Assembly (NCBI GenBank): GCA_963727575.1
Contig: CAVSIA010000005.1
Span: 77,389-141,388, forward strand
Direction of reading: 5' to 3'
Source of the DNA: JAHQVI01 sp963727575
GTDB taxonomy: Bacteria; Pseudomonadota; Alphaproteobacteria; Rhizobiales; Rhodomicrobiaceae
Length of the DNA: 64,000 bases
Shown: piece by piece, positions 28,338-37,730 of the stretch
How positions within the stretch are numbered: the stretch's first letter is position 1
Layout: every line of letters begins with the position of its first letter
The notes under the pieces: model-generated
Databases searched by the model: none
The model's input: the letters and a program-made list of their open reading frames with translations, nothing else
What the model was told of the DNA's origin: nothing
Made by a program: the position numbers and the translations under genes

Positions 28338-29357
28338 TCAGGAAACCGCGCGTTTGGCAGCTAAAGCTTCGGCCCGATCCTCATGTGTGACGACATTGCG
28401 CGCATTGTCGCTCCCGGGCATCACATTACTTTGAAGCTCGGCCTGGACGACATAAAGCGGACGGCTTTTGATCTCGCTGCGGATCTGCGCCAGATACTGG
28501 CACACCATCGCCATGACAAAGAACAGCGCGCCGAACATGACGGCGCTGAAAATGTTGGTCGACGCCCATCCGGGCTCGACGTCGGCGCGCACGAATCTCA
28601 CAGCGATAACGTAGAAGACGAAGAGGAAATCCGCCAGACCCATGAACGCAGAAAGGGCCGCGGCAATGAGAAGCGGGCGGTCGGAATTGGAGACGATCAG
28701 GTTGCCTGCGCTGGCCAGGAGCGGCAGCAGCGGCCGCCGCCGGGGCGGTTCGCGGCGGTCGACGATCTCGTAGGGAATGCTGGTTACGGTAAAGCCCGCA
28801 TACATGGCGAGCACCCGGATATAGCGGAAGCTGTCCTTGATTTTCAAAAGCGCGTTCAGCGCGGTGCGGGTCAGGGCGATGAAATGCGTGGCGCCATAGA
28901 CCTGCGAGCGCTCCAGGAAAATCCTGCACAGGCCGAAATAGGCGGCATAGGCGGCGCGGTAAAGAAACGGCCGGCCCCGGCGCCCGGATTTGACGCCGAC
29001 GACGATGCCGTCGGTGTCGTTCGCGCGTTCGGCGAAACGGGGGATGAGCGCGGGCGGGTCGGTGGCGGGATTGAGCACCACGATGACGTCGCCGATGGCC
29101 TGCTCCAGGCCGCAGGCGATCGCCGCCTCGAAGCCGAACGGCCGGGTCAGCCGGAAATAACGGAAGCTGGGAACGTCAGCCTTCGCCGTCTCGAAGAAAG
29201 AGCGCGTCCCGTCCGCCGAGCCGTCGTCGACGAAGATCAGCTCGTAATCGCTGAACTGGCCGCGCATGGTCCGGTCGACCTCCACGATGAAGCCGGGGAG
29301 GATGTCCCGGTCCTCGTCGAGCGGGATGATGACGGAAACGAAAAGATCGTGGCGCAT
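28338..29357 (-). CDS. GtrB-like polyprenyl-phosphate glycosyltransferase (GT2)
   Basis: 339 residues, intact. N-terminal GT-A domain: VSVIIPLDEDRD, YELIFVDDGSADGTRSFFE (nucleotide-binding Asp-Asp), and FGFEAAIACGLEQAIGDVIVV (normally ...DGDxQ/DxD; here VVLNPATDPP, so the canonical acidic triad is altered). Two transmembrane helices near residues 230-285 and a short cytosolic tail match GtrB/DPM-type enzymes that load sugar onto a polyprenyl phosphate. Last gene of the four-gene minus-strand cluster, only three bases after the flavoprotein gene. Confidence 0.82.
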   Translation of the reverse strand: MRHDLFVSVIIPLDEDRDILPGFIVEVDRTMRGQFSDYELIFVDDGSADGTRSFFETAKADVPSFRYFRLTRPFGFEAAIACGLEQAIGDVIVVLNPATDPPALIPRFAERANDTDGIVVGVKSGRRGRPFLYRAAYAAYFGLCRIFLERSQVYGATHFIALTRTALNALLKIKDSFRYIRVLAMYAGFTVTSIPYEIVDRREPPRRRPLLPLLASAGNLIVSNSDRPLLIAAALSAFMGLADFLFVFYVIAVRFVRADVEPGWASTNIFSAVMFGALFFVMAMVCQYLAQIRSEIKSRPLYVVQAELQSNVMPGSDNARNVVTHEDRAEALAAKRAVS

Positions 29358-29360
29358 GGA

Positions 29361-30515
29361 TCAGGCGGATCTCAGTTCCAGCGGTTGCGGGGAGGCATCG
29401 GCAAACAGGTCGTCGAGATCGAAGATGTTGTCGATCTTGCCTCCGAGCAGGGAGACCACGCCCGGTGCCGCCGGGTCGCGCTTGAACAGGATCGGGCGGC
29501 TGTCGTTGGCGTCGCTCTGCGGCAGAATGGTCTTCACCTGCCAAAGCGAGCCGGCATAGTCGGCTTGCCCAATCGCCGGCAGGTAGCGCGCCGCGTCGCG
29601 CCGCATCCTGTCGAAATGAGAGGGCAGGGGAAAGGCCGGCTCATGAACGGCGGCGCCCGGCTCGCCGGGCTCGTCGCTCCAGCCGTAATGCGGCGTGTAG
29701 CTGACATGGCTGAGCGTCGCCAGGCCTCTCGCCGGAAACGGCACCAGCGAGAAGAACGGTCCGCACATCACGGTGACGCTCAGGTCGCGCAGCGCCCGGG
29801 GCGGTGCGATCAGGGCCATTTCGGTGGCCTCGTGGCGCAGCCGGATGGTCTGCAGGCCGCTGCGGGCGAGAAGCGCGTTCAGCCGGGCATAGGCGCAATT
29901 GAACACGGCGCCGCATCGGAGTGAGCGGGTCCGGCGCGTCGCGAGCCCGCGCGTCGTCACCGTCAGCTCGGGCCGGGCGCTGCCGTCGCCGCGCGTCGGC
30001 GTGATCCTGACGGCCTCAGTCTGGAGAATGACCGTGACGCCCGCCTCGCGCAGCCGCCGCCAGGCAAGGCTGCGCAGCCGGTCGGCGTCGAACGCATATT
30101 CGCTGACCCGGTAGACCGCCTGGATCAGGTCCTCGTCGAACAGTGCGCGGATGCGGTCGGGCGCAGGGCGAAGCTCGGCGCCGATGCGGCTGCAGAACGT
30201 CTCGAACTGCTGCGGCGTGACATTCGAGCGGCGCCGGGCGATGGCGTAATATTGCGCGAAGTCGGAATGGATCGCTTCGCCGAATTCTTTAAGGAAACGC
30301 GGCGCGTTCACCCGCGAGCGAAGTCCGGTGAGGATGCTGCGCGGATAATGATAGCCGTTATGGACCCGGGCCTGGTTGTTGTAGGAGGCGCGGAGCAAAA
30401 GGTCCGGCTCGCGCTCGACGATGGCGATCCGCGCGCGTGGATGGATCTCGGCCAGCTTCAGCGCCGCGTAGCAGCCATAAATTCCCCCGCCAACGATCAG
30501 ATGCGTGTAAGCCAT
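29361..30515 (-). CDS. DAO-type FAD-dependent oxidoreductase
   Basis: 384 residues, intact. Rossmann motif VGGGIYGCYAALKLAE at the N-terminus, NNQARVHNGYHYPRS (about 47-61), and SLLGGKIDNIFDLDDLFA near the C-terminus. The HNGYHYPRS block is found in flavoproteins of polysaccharide or sugar-modification loci. The product and substrate are unknown. 19 bases after the GT2 gene, three bases before the GtrB-like gene; certainly one transcription unit with them. Confidence 0.8.
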   Translation of the reverse strand: MAYTHLIVGGGIYGCYAALKLAEIHPRARIAIVEREPDLLLRASYNNQARVHNGYHYPRSILTGLRSRVNAPRFLKEFGEAIHSDFAQYYAIARRRSNVTPQQFETFCSRIGAELRPAPDRIRALFDEDLIQAVYRVSEYAFDADRLRSLAWRRLREAGVTVILQTEAVRITPTRGDGSARPELTVTTRGLATRRTRSLRCGAVFNCAYARLNALLARSGLQTIRLRHEATEMALIAPPRALRDLSVTVMCGPFFSLVPFPARGLATLSHVSYTPHYGWSDEPGEPGAAVHEPAFPLPSHFDRMRRDAARYLPAIGQADYAGSLWQVKTILPQSDANDSRPILFKRDPAAPGVVSLLGGKIDNIFDLDDLFADASPQPLELRSA

Positions 30516-30534
30516 GAATGCGTCTCGGCGTTGA

Positions 30535-31296
30535 TCACCCGGCGACGGTGGGATCGAGGTGCTTGAAGCGCCGCATCTCGGCCCTCAGTTCGGATATGCC
30601 GGCCAGAAACAGCATCGACAGATTGACGAGGCGCGCGGAGGATTTCGAATCCGGCTGGTCGGTCCACTCGACCGGCATGTCGAGCAGCTTCGCCCCCATC
30701 CATTCGGCACGCACGGCGAGCTGGGCGGCAAAGAACCAGTCGTCGGAAAATTCGAAATGCGAGGCCATGCGCTCGTAAAGGCTGCGCCGCACGAATTTGA
30801 ACCCGCACATGGCGTCGGAAAACGAAACGCCGAGCCGGGCGCGCATCAGCCGGTTGAACGCTCTGGAGGTAAAGCCGCGCAGCAGCGTTCGGTTCCGGAT
30901 CGAGGCGCCCGGCTTCAGGCGCGAGCCGAGATAGAGATCGCAGTCCGCGCCCGCGGCGACCAGATCATGGACCTGCTTCAAATGTTTGAGGTCCGTCGCC
31001 AGATCGACATCCATATAGCCGACGAAATCCGCGTCCGACGCCGCCCACGCTCTCTTCAGCGCCAGCCCGAAGCCGCGCTTGCCGACGCGGAGAAAGCGGA
31101 CATTGTCGTGGCGGGCGGCAAGCGCTCGGCCGATCTGCGGCGTGCGGTCACTCGATCCGTTGTCGGCGATGCAGATTTCGTGGAGGTGGACGCCCTCGGC
31201 CGCGCAGAAGGCCAGCGTTCGCTCAAGCGCGTTGGCGAGCTGGTTCTCCTCGTTCAGCACGGGGAAGGTTACGTTTATTTTCGCTGCGTTTCCCAT
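30535..31296 (-). CDS. Glycosyltransferase family 2 (dolichyl-phosphate-mannose-synthase type)
   Basis: 253 residues, intact, no transmembrane helices evident. NVTFPVLNEENQLANALERT, CIADNGSSDRTPQIG (Asp-x-Gly-Ser-Ser), KRGFGLALKRAWAASDADFV, and YMDVDLATDLKHL with a DxD metal motif. The central block CGFKFVRRSLYERM is typical of DPM1-like enzymes. Likely transfers a sugar from a nucleotide donor to a lipid carrier. Second gene of the cluster. Confidence 0.87.
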   Translation of the reverse strand: MGNAAKINVTFPVLNEENQLANALERTLAFCAAEGVHLHEICIADNGSSDRTPQIGRALAARHDNVRFLRVGKRGFGLALKRAWAASDADFVGYMDVDLATDLKHLKQVHDLVAAGADCDLYLGSRLKPGASIRNRTLLRGFTSRAFNRLMRARLGVSFSDAMCGFKFVRRSLYERMASHFEFSDDWFFAAQLAVRAEWMGAKLLDMPVEWTDQPDSKSSARLVNLSMLFLAGISELRAEMRRFKHLDPTVAG

Positions 31297-31425
31297 TGTG
31301 AGCGGATTTATAACGCGAATTTTCTGCCCGAAGGTATGGCGATTTCGAGAAATTCTGTAACAAGCGATGACAACGCTATGGGAAAACGCACGGCGCGCGC
31401 CGCCGGTTCAGATCGCAGGCGCGGA

Positions 31426-32473
31426 TCAGTGCCGAATTGCGGTTTTTACGACCCTCTCGGGCGCTTCGGCGATCAGCGTCACGGCGTGTTCGGCCTCCTC
31501 GAAGGGCAGGATCGGATCGAGGATGCCGCCCTCGGTCAGCGTACCGGCGGCGAAGTCGGCGATGACCTGGTGCTGGAGGTCCTTGGCATAGAGCGGCGGC
31601 GCGCTGCGCACCGGGTTGCCCCAGGCCAGCGCCGGCAGCGAGGCGATCAGCGTGATCCGGTTGTGGAAGAACTCCGCGCCCAGATCCAGGCGGGCATCCG
31701 CCGGACCGTAGAACCCGACGCAGACGACGCGCCCGCATTGCCGCGTGGCGCGGATGGCGCGAGCGAGGGTGCCGATGGCCCCGGAGCATTCAATGGCGGC
31801 GTGGGCGCCGCCGGCCGCTCTGCTTGATATGCCGCGCCAGATCGTCATGCTCGGCGCTGTCATAGACCTTGGCGCCGAACGCGGCGAGCGCGCGGCGTTT
31901 GGCGAAGCCGGATGCGGCGAGCACGCGCGCGCCACGGGCCACGCAATATTGCACGACGAACAAGCCGATTGCGCCGAGGCCGGTGACCAGCACGGTTTCG
32001 CCCGCCTCGATGGCGCCGTCGATGACCGCGCCGAGCGCGAAGCTGGCCGGGTCGATGCACAGCGCCTGCTCCGGCGTCAGCCCGGCGAGCGGAGCGACCT
32101 TCGATGCCGGCAGAACGTGCCAGTCGGCGATCGGCGCCCAGGCATAGGCCGCATCGCCCGGCGCCAGCGTGTCAACCTCCGGCCCGGCCCAAACCACCTC
32201 GCCCACGACCATGCTGCCCATGGGGCGCGGGTAGAAGCCCGCCGGCTCGGCGCGGTCTTCGAACAGGCGAAGTTCCGGATCGAATGCGCGTTCGGCGAAC
32301 GGGGAGCGGCCGGAATAGGCCATCATTTCCGTGCCATGCTTGAAGGCGGAGAGCGTTGCGCGAAGGACGACGTCGTGCGGACCCGGCGACGGCAGGCCGC
32401 GCTCGACGAAACATGCCTCGCCGGGCCTGGGTATGATCAGCGTCTTCTGCCGGGTCGGGAGCATGGTCGGCAT
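31426..32473 (-). CDS. Zinc-less medium-chain dehydrogenase/reductase (frameshift)
   Basis: MDR-superfamily alcohol-dehydrogenase fold, about 348 residues when repaired. N-terminal part has SAFKHGTEMMAYSG where zinc enzymes have a catalytic Cys (Cys-Gly-Thr/Ser-Asp), and no structural zinc Cys lobe is seen. The Rossmann part is VLVTGLGAIGLFVVQYCVARG. Near 31820 the frame shifts into GGAHAAIECSGAIGTLARAI and ends at 31426. The pattern is like the BchC-type/zinc-binding-like group (SRGTE-type motif). First gene of the cluster, 129 bases ahead of the GT2 gene. Confidence 0.8.
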
Positions 32474-32561
32474 TCGGGGGCCTGCGTAAAAAGATTCAGC
32501 CGCCCCCGATGGTCGGGAGCGGCCGATTGATTGCCGGATCTGGCGAGCCTGCTCCCCGGTG

Positions 32562-32682
32562 GATCGAACATGACATTTGAGTCCCTTTTGCCGCGCGATG
32601 AGGCCGAGGTAAGTGATTAGAATGTCATGTCAATTCGATCCATGAGCATAAAGTGGTTCGAAGCGTTAGATTCGAACCACTA
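32562..32682. repeat. Palindromic intergenic element overlapping the aspC stop
   Basis: Two inverted repeats: acatgacatt (32568-32577) with aatgtcatgt (32621-32630), and a perfect 11-bp hairpin agtggttcgaa/ttcgaaccact (32652-32662 and 32671-32681, loop gcgttaga). From memory the motif resembles rhizobial dispersed palindromes. The aspC stop (32680-32682) falls in the second stem, so it could also affect transcript ends, but there is no T-tract. Confidence 0.6.
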
Positions 32683-33882
32683 GCGCAGTTCGGCGCAGAA
32701 CCGCTGGATGCGCTGGCAGGCTTCTTCAAGCGCTTCGGTCGAGGTGGCGTAGGAGATGCGGAAGAACGGCGAGAGGCCGAACGCCGCGCCATGCACCACC
32801 GCCACGCCAGCCTCTTCGAGCAGCGCCGTGACGAAATCCTCATCCGTCTCGATCTTCGTGCCCTTGGGGCTGGTCTTGCCGATGCAGCCCTTGCAGGACG
32901 GATAGACGTAGAATGCGCCTTCCGGCGTCGGGCAATTGATGCCGGTCGCCTGGTTGAGCATGGAGACCACCAGATCGCGGCGCTCCTTGAACACCTGGGC
33001 GCGTTCCTTGAGGAAGTCCTGCGGGCCGTTCAGCGCTTCGACGGACGCCCACTGGCTGATCGAGGACGGGTTCGACGTGGTCTGCGACTGCAGCTTGGTC
33101 ATCGCCTTGATCAGCACTTCCGGACCGCCGGCATAGCCGATGCGCCAGCCGGTCATGGCGTAGGCCTTGGACACGCCGTTCATGGTCAGCGTGCGGTCGT
33201 AAAGGCCGGGCTCGACCTGGGCCGGCGTGACGAACTGGTAGTCGTCATAGACGAGGTGCTCGTACATGTCGTCGGTGAGCACATGGACGTTCGGATGGCG
33301 CATCAGGACGTCGGTTACCGCTTTCAGCTCGTCGCGCGAATAGGCCGCGCCGGTGGGGTTGGACGGATGATTGAAGATGATCCACTTCGTCTTCGGCGTG
33401 ATCGCCGCTTCCAGCGCCTCAGGGCGGACCTTGAAGCCGTCTTCGAGCGTCGTGTCGACGATCACCGGCGTGCCGCCGACCAACTCGACGATGTCGGGAT
33501 AAGACACCCAGTAGGGTGCCGGAATGATCACCTCGTCGCCCGGGTTCAGCGTCGCCATCATGGCGTTGAAGATCACCTTCTTGCCGCCCGGCGCCACCAT
33601 GATCTGCGACGGCTTGTAGGTCAGGCCGTTCTCGCGCTCGAACTTGCGGCAGATGGCTTCCTTCAGCTCGGCGATGCCGTCGACATTGGTGTATTTGGTC
33701 TTGCCCTCGCGGATCGCCTTGATCGCGGCTTCCTTGATGTTGTCGGGCGTATCGAAATCCGGCTCGCCCGCGCCGAGGCCGATCACATCGTGTCCGGCGG
33801 CTTTGAGGTCGCGCGCCTTGGTGGTGACGGCGATGGTCTGGGATGGCTGCACACGGCCGAGTGCGTCGGCGATGAGGCCCAT
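32680..33882 (-). CDS. aspC: Aspartate aminotransferase, class I PLP enzyme
   Basis: Interconverts aspartate plus 2-oxoglutarate with oxaloacetate plus glutamate, using pyridoxal phosphate. 400 residues from ATG 33882 (MGLIADALGRVQPSQTIAVT), set by ggaggt just upstream on the minus strand. Further markers are GLGAGEPDFDTPDNIKEAA, PAPYWVSYPDIVEL, IIFNHPSNPTGAAYSRDE and GVSKAYAMTGWRIGYAGGP, whose Lys is the PLP lysine. The ORF could be extended to 33960 but without family support. Intact. Confidence 0.95.
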   Translation of the reverse strand: MGLIADALGRVQPSQTIAVTTKARDLKAAGHDVIGLGAGEPDFDTPDNIKEAAIKAIREGKTKYTNVDGIAELKEAICRKFERENGLTYKPSQIMVAPGGKKVIFNAMMATLNPGDEVIIPAPYWVSYPDIVELVGGTPVIVDTTLEDGFKVRPEALEAAITPKTKWIIFNHPSNPTGAAYSRDELKAVTDVLMRHPNVHVLTDDMYEHLVYDDYQFVTPAQVEPGLYDRTLTMNGVSKAYAMTGWRIGYAGGPEVLIKAMTKLQSQTTSNPSSISQWASVEALNGPQDFLKERAQVFKERRDLVVSMLNQATGINCPTPEGAFYVYPSCKGCIGKTSPKGTKIETDEDFVTALLEEAGVAVVHGAAFGLSPFFRISYATSTEALEEACQRIQRFCAELR

Positions 33883-34081
33883 GGAAACCTCCAATTTCGA
33901 GGGTTGCGTCGCGGGTGAAACTAGGCGGGGCGGCATCGCGCTGCAAGCGAAATCGGGCACCCGAAGGCCGGTTTCCCGCGGCTTGGCGAAGGCGGGCGGC
34001 GACCGATCCGGACAGGCACCATGGCGGCGGCAAGTGAATGCGATCGCCCTGGCAATGGCGGCGCGCGGCCGGGCGCCGGCG

Positions 34082-35086
34082 TCATTTGCCGGACCGGTTG
34101 GCGGCGGTGACCTCGGGCGTGGATTGCATCATCTCGATCATCCGGAGGCCATCGGGGACCGCGCGGATGAATTCGCCATAGACCGGCTTGCCGGCATTAC
34201 GGAAGGCCTCGACGTCTGCATGGTGGACTTCCATGCCCCGGTCGAGCCGGTCGACGAGATCGCTGTCCAGCGCGATCGCCGCTTTCTGTACCCAGCCTTC
34301 CATCGCCGCGGCCTCGATCACGATCGCGTCGCGCACTTCGGCCGGCAGACCCTGCAACAGCTCCTGACGCGCGATCAGGAAGGCGGGGCTGTAGATGTGG
34401 TCCGACAAGGTCAGGTGGCGCTGGATGCCGGCGAGGCCGAGCGCGGCAATATCGGCAAGCGGCGATTCCTGCGCCTCGACCCGCCGCTGCGCGATCGCCT
34501 CGGGCACCTCGCTCGAAGCCATCGGCACCGGCTCGGCGCCGAACGCATGCAAGACCTTGGCCCGCCAGCGATTGTCCGTGACGGCAATGCTCATGCCTTT
34601 CAGATCGGCCGGCCGCGATATGGGACGCGCATCGTTCGTGATCTGATGAAAGCCGCTCTCCCATACGCCGAGAATATGGAAGCCGTCGCTATGCGCGGCG
34701 GGCTGCAGATAGGCCGGCAGCAGCGTTGCGCGAATGTTGCGGATCTGGTCGCGGCTGCTGATCAGGAAAGGCAGCTCGAAGATGGCGAAGCGGTCGCTGA
34801 TGGTCAGCATGGCGGAGGACGCCAGCACCAGGCTGGCGCTGCCCTCGTTGAGCGCGTGGAGAAGGGCGGGCCCGTCGCCGATCGAGGGAGCGGCCACCGC
34901 GCTCAGCCGGTAAACGGGCGGCAGCCGCCGGTTTACTCTGTTGGCAAATTCTTTCGCGCTGACATCGTAGAGCGAGCCGGGGATCCCCGGATGCAGCAGC
35001 GTGATTTCGTCGGCGCGCGCCGGCAGGGCTGCGGATAAGGTGGCGAGGCAAATGAAAATGCACAGGGAAAATGAGGGAAAACGCAT
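34082..35086 (-). CDS. TRAP transporter substrate-binding protein (TAXI/DctP-like), orphan
   Basis: 334 residues, intact, with a signal peptide (MRFPSFSLCIFICLATLSA, cleavage near ARA-DE). The mature protein reads as a TRAP solute receptor: FELPFLISSRDQIRNIRA, ILGVWESGFHQITNDARPI, LKGMSIAVTDNRWRAKVL, and ASEVPEAIAQRRVEAQESPL. No DctQ/DctM membrane subunits are adjacent, so its transporter or sensor partner is elsewhere. Substrate unknown. Divergent from groES. Confidence 0.83.
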   Translation of the reverse strand: MRFPSFSLCIFICLATLSAALPARADEITLLHPGIPGSLYDVSAKEFANRVNRRLPPVYRLSAVAAPSIGDGPALLHALNEGSASLVLASSAMLTISDRFAIFELPFLISSRDQIRNIRATLLPAYLQPAAHSDGFHILGVWESGFHQITNDARPISRPADLKGMSIAVTDNRWRAKVLHAFGAEPVPMASSEVPEAIAQRRVEAQESPLADIAALGLAGIQRHLTLSDHIYSPAFLIARQELLQGLPAEVRDAIVIEAAAMEGWVQKAAIALDSDLVDRLDRGMEVHHADVEAFRNAGKPVYGEFIRAVPDGLRMIEMMQSTPEVTAANRSGK

Positions 35087-35281
35087 AAGAATTTGCTTTG
35101 TCTATAAAAAACGGACTTAACAAACGGCATAGTCGGATTGCCGCCGCAAGGCGACAGGTGGATTGCGATTTTCACATTTTTCTTTCGCCGCCGCCCGCAC
35201 AGGGAAGCATCAGCGGAGCACTGCGCGTCAAGATGGGGAGATTGCGTCCCCCGAGCGGCCGTCCATCCGCAGGAGCGCGTC

Positions 35282-35310
35282 TTGACAAGGGCCGTGCGCT
35301 TCAACTAAGC
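35282..35310 (+). promoter_or_regulatory. Probable groES promoter
   Basis: ttgaca at 35282-35287 and a weak -10 ctaagc at 35305-35310, 17-base spacing, immediately upstream of the CIRCE element. Confidence 0.6.
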
Positions 35311-35314
35311 CGGG

Positions 35315-35341
35315 TTAGCACTCGACTGTCCGAATTGCTAA
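35315..35341 (+). promoter_or_regulatory. CIRCE element (HrcA operator) of groESL
   Basis: ttagcactc-9 bases-aattgctaa. The left arm matches the CIRCE consensus exactly; the right arm differs at three of nine positions (consensus gagtgctaa). The heat-shock repressor HrcA binds CIRCE; the operator lies between the promoter and the groES start. Confidence 0.88.
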
Positions 35342-35391
35342 CACGTCGGGTCGCCCACCCAACTCAACTGACTGACATGCGGGAGATGAAG

Positions 35392-35679
35392 ATGCAAATT
35401 CGTCCGCTCCACGATCGCGTCGTGGTAAAGCGCCTCGAAGAAGAAACGAAAACCGCCGGCGGAATCATCATTCCCGACACGGCCACCGAGAAGCCGCAGC
35501 AGGGCGAGGTCGTCGCAGTCGGCGGCGGCGCGCGCGGCGACGACAACGAGCTGATCCCGCTCGACGTGAAAGTCGGCGACCGGGTGCTGTTCGGCAAATG
35601 GTCGGGCACCGAAGTCAAGGTCGACGGCGAGGACGTCCTGATCATGAAGGAGTCCGACATCATGGGCGTGCTCGAATAG
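35392..35679 (+). CDS. groES: Co-chaperonin GroES
   Basis: 95 residues, intact. Starts at ATG 35392 (MQIRPLHDRVVVKRLEEET) with gggaga about six bases upstream; ATGs at 35377 and 35386 are alternatives. The mobile loop is GGIIIPDTATEKPQQGEVVAVG and the C-terminal strands read ...VLIMKESDIMGVLE. GroES caps GroEL during protein folding. Confidence 0.97.
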   Translation: MQIRPLHDRVVVKRLEEETKTAGGIIIPDTATEKPQQGEVVAVGGGARGDDNELIPLDVKVGDRVLFGKWSGTEVKVDGEDVLIMKESDIMGVLE

Positions 35680-35722
35680 CGCGCCTGCCGACTGCTCCAT
35701 GCATCCAATCCGCGACACCAAG

Positions 35723-35743
35723 GCCGGATCGTTGTGATCCGGC
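35723..35743 (+). other. Intercistronic hairpin between groES and groEL
   Basis: 8-bp perfect stem gccggatc-gttgt-gatccggc without a T-tract. In Agrobacterium tumefaciens the groESL transcript is cut between the two genes after heat shock, so this may be a processing site. The match in position is established knowledge plus inference. Confidence 0.55.
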
Positions 35744-35806
35744 ATCATTTGAACAAGACCGGCTGGCGTCAAAGCCGGTGATCGCTGTTCAGGAAAGAGT
35801 TACTCA

Positions 35807-37453
35807 ATGAGCGCCAAAACCGTCCGTTTCTCCACCGATGCCCGCGACCGCATGATGCGCGGCATCGACATTCTCGCCAATGCCGTGAAGGTGACGCTCG
35901 GTCCGAAGGGCCGCAACGTCATCATCGACAAGTCCTTCGGCGCGCCGCGCACCACCAAGGACGGCGTCACCGTCGCCAAGGAAATCGAGCTTGAGGACAA
36001 GTTCGAGAACATGGGCGCGCAGATGCTGCGCGAAGTCGCGTCCAAGACCAATGACGAGGCCGGCGACGGCACCACCACCGCGACGCTGCTTGCCCACGCC
36101 ATCGTCAAGGAAGGCCTGAAGGCCGTGGCCGCGGGCATGAACCCGATGGACCTCAAGCGCGGCATCGACAAGGCCGTCGCCGACGTCACCGCGGCGGTGC
36201 AGCAAGAAGGCCAAGAAGATCAGCTCCTCCACCGAGATCGCCCAGGTCGGCAAGATTTCCGCCAATGGCGATTCCGGTGTCGGCGAGATGATCGCCGAGG
36301 CGATGCAGAAGGTCGGCAATGACGGCGTGATCACCGTCGAGGAAGCCAAGAGCCTCGAGAGCGAGCTCGACGTCGTCGAGGGTATGCAGTTCGACCGCGG
36401 TTACATCTCGCCCTATTTCGTCACCAATGCCGAGAAGATGCTCTGCGAGCTCGATGACCCGCTGATCCTGATCCACGAGAAGAAGCTGTCCAACCTCCAG
36501 GCGATGCTGCCGGTGCTGGAAGTCGGTGGTCCAGTCGTCGCGTCCGCTGCTGATCATCGCGGAAGACGTCGAAGGCGAAGCGCTGGCGACGCTGGTCGTC
36601 AACAAGCTGCGCGGCGGGCTGAAGGTTGCCGCCGTCAAGGCGCCCGGCTTCGGCGACCGCCGCAAGGCCATGCTGCAGGACATCGCCACGCTGACCGGCG
36701 GCGAAGTGATCTCCGAAGATGTCGGCATCAAGCTGGAGAACGTCACGGTCAAGATGCTCGGCACCGCCAAGCACGTCACGCATCGACAAGGACAACACGC
36801 TGATCGTCGACGGCGCCGGCAAGAAGAAGGACATCCAGGCCCGCGTCGGCCAGATCAAGCAGCAGATCGAGGAGACCACCTCCGACTATGATCGCGAGAA
36901 GCTGCAGGAGCGTCTGGCGAAGCTGCCGGCGGTGTTGCCGTGATCCGCGTCGGCGGCGCGACCGAGATCGAGGTGAAGGAGAAGAAGGACCGTGTCGACG
37001 ATGCGCTGAATGCAACGCGCGCGGCGGTCGAGGAAGGTATCGTTGCGGGCGGCGGCGTCGCCCTGCTTCGTGCGGCCAGCTCCATCACCGCCACTGGCGA
37101 CAATGCGGACCAGGAAGTCGGCATCAACATCATCCGCCGGGCGCTGCAGGCGCCGATTCGCCAGATCGCGGAGAATGCCGGTGTCGAGGGCTCGATCGTC
37201 GTCGGCAAGCTCCTCGAGCAGAAGAAGGCCAATTGGGGCTACGACGCCCAGAACGACGAATATGTCGACATGATCGAGGCCGGCATCATCGATCCGACCA
37301 AGGTCGTGCTGACGGCGTTGAAGGACGCTGCCTCGATCGCCTCGCTGCTGATCACCACTGAAGCGGGCGTCGCCGATTCGCCGAAGAAGGACTTGGCCGG
37401 CGGCGGCATGCCCGGATATGGGTGGAATGGGCGGCATGGACGGCATGATGTAA
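35807..37453 (+). CDS. groEL: Chaperonin GroEL (five indels)
   Basis: The 60 kDa chaperonin. Start MSAKTVRFSTDARDRMMRG; GPKGRNVIIDKSFGAPRTTK; EAGDGTTTATLLAHAIVKEG carries the catalytic DGTTT. Breaks occur near 36205 (extra C; restores QKKAKKISSSTEIA), 36525 (extra G; VVQSSRPLLIIAEDVEG), 36780 (extra C; HVTIDKDNTLIVDGAG), 36925 (missing G; LAGGVAVIRVGGATE) and 37417 (extra T). After repair the tail ends in the family's Gly-Gly-Met repeat (GGMDGMM) and a TAA at 37451-37453. About 547 residues. Real loss of GroEL is not credible, so these are treated as sequence errors. Confidence 0.97.
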
Positions 37454-37478
37454 GCGCGCCCGCGCTGACTGAACCGGG

Positions 37479-37514
37479 GAGGCCGCGTCGGACGATGCGG
37501 CCTCTTTGCTTTTC
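37479..37514 (+). terminator. Rho-independent terminator of groESL
   Basis: 8-bp stem gaggccgc/gcggcctc (37479-37486 / 37497-37504) followed by tttgctttt, 26 bases after the groEL stop. Confidence 0.85.
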
Positions 37515-37730
37515 GGGCGCCGTTGCTACGAAAAATCGGCACGCGGACAGCCGTCTCAATTCCGCCGCAATCAATGCTCAATACAACTTAAGGTTGTTAT
37601 TTGCTCTTTACTCCGTTGGTTTGGCGCCCAGGTGATTCGGTCAACGCGATGAACGTGCAACAACAGCTTTTTAGTTATTCAGGGAAAAAGCATTTTTGTG
37701 AAAGATTGTGGAACATCTCGCCGTTTGGAT

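Noticed and set aside
32640..32690. tRNA-like ggttcga T-loop
   Set aside because: Only the arm of a palindromic repeat; no acceptor or anticodon stems. I saw no tRNA in the window.
35807..37453. groEL as a genuine pseudogene or target of programmed frameshifting
   Set aside because: Five indels of both signs with no slippery-site pattern in an essential gene are best explained as sequence error, not recoding.
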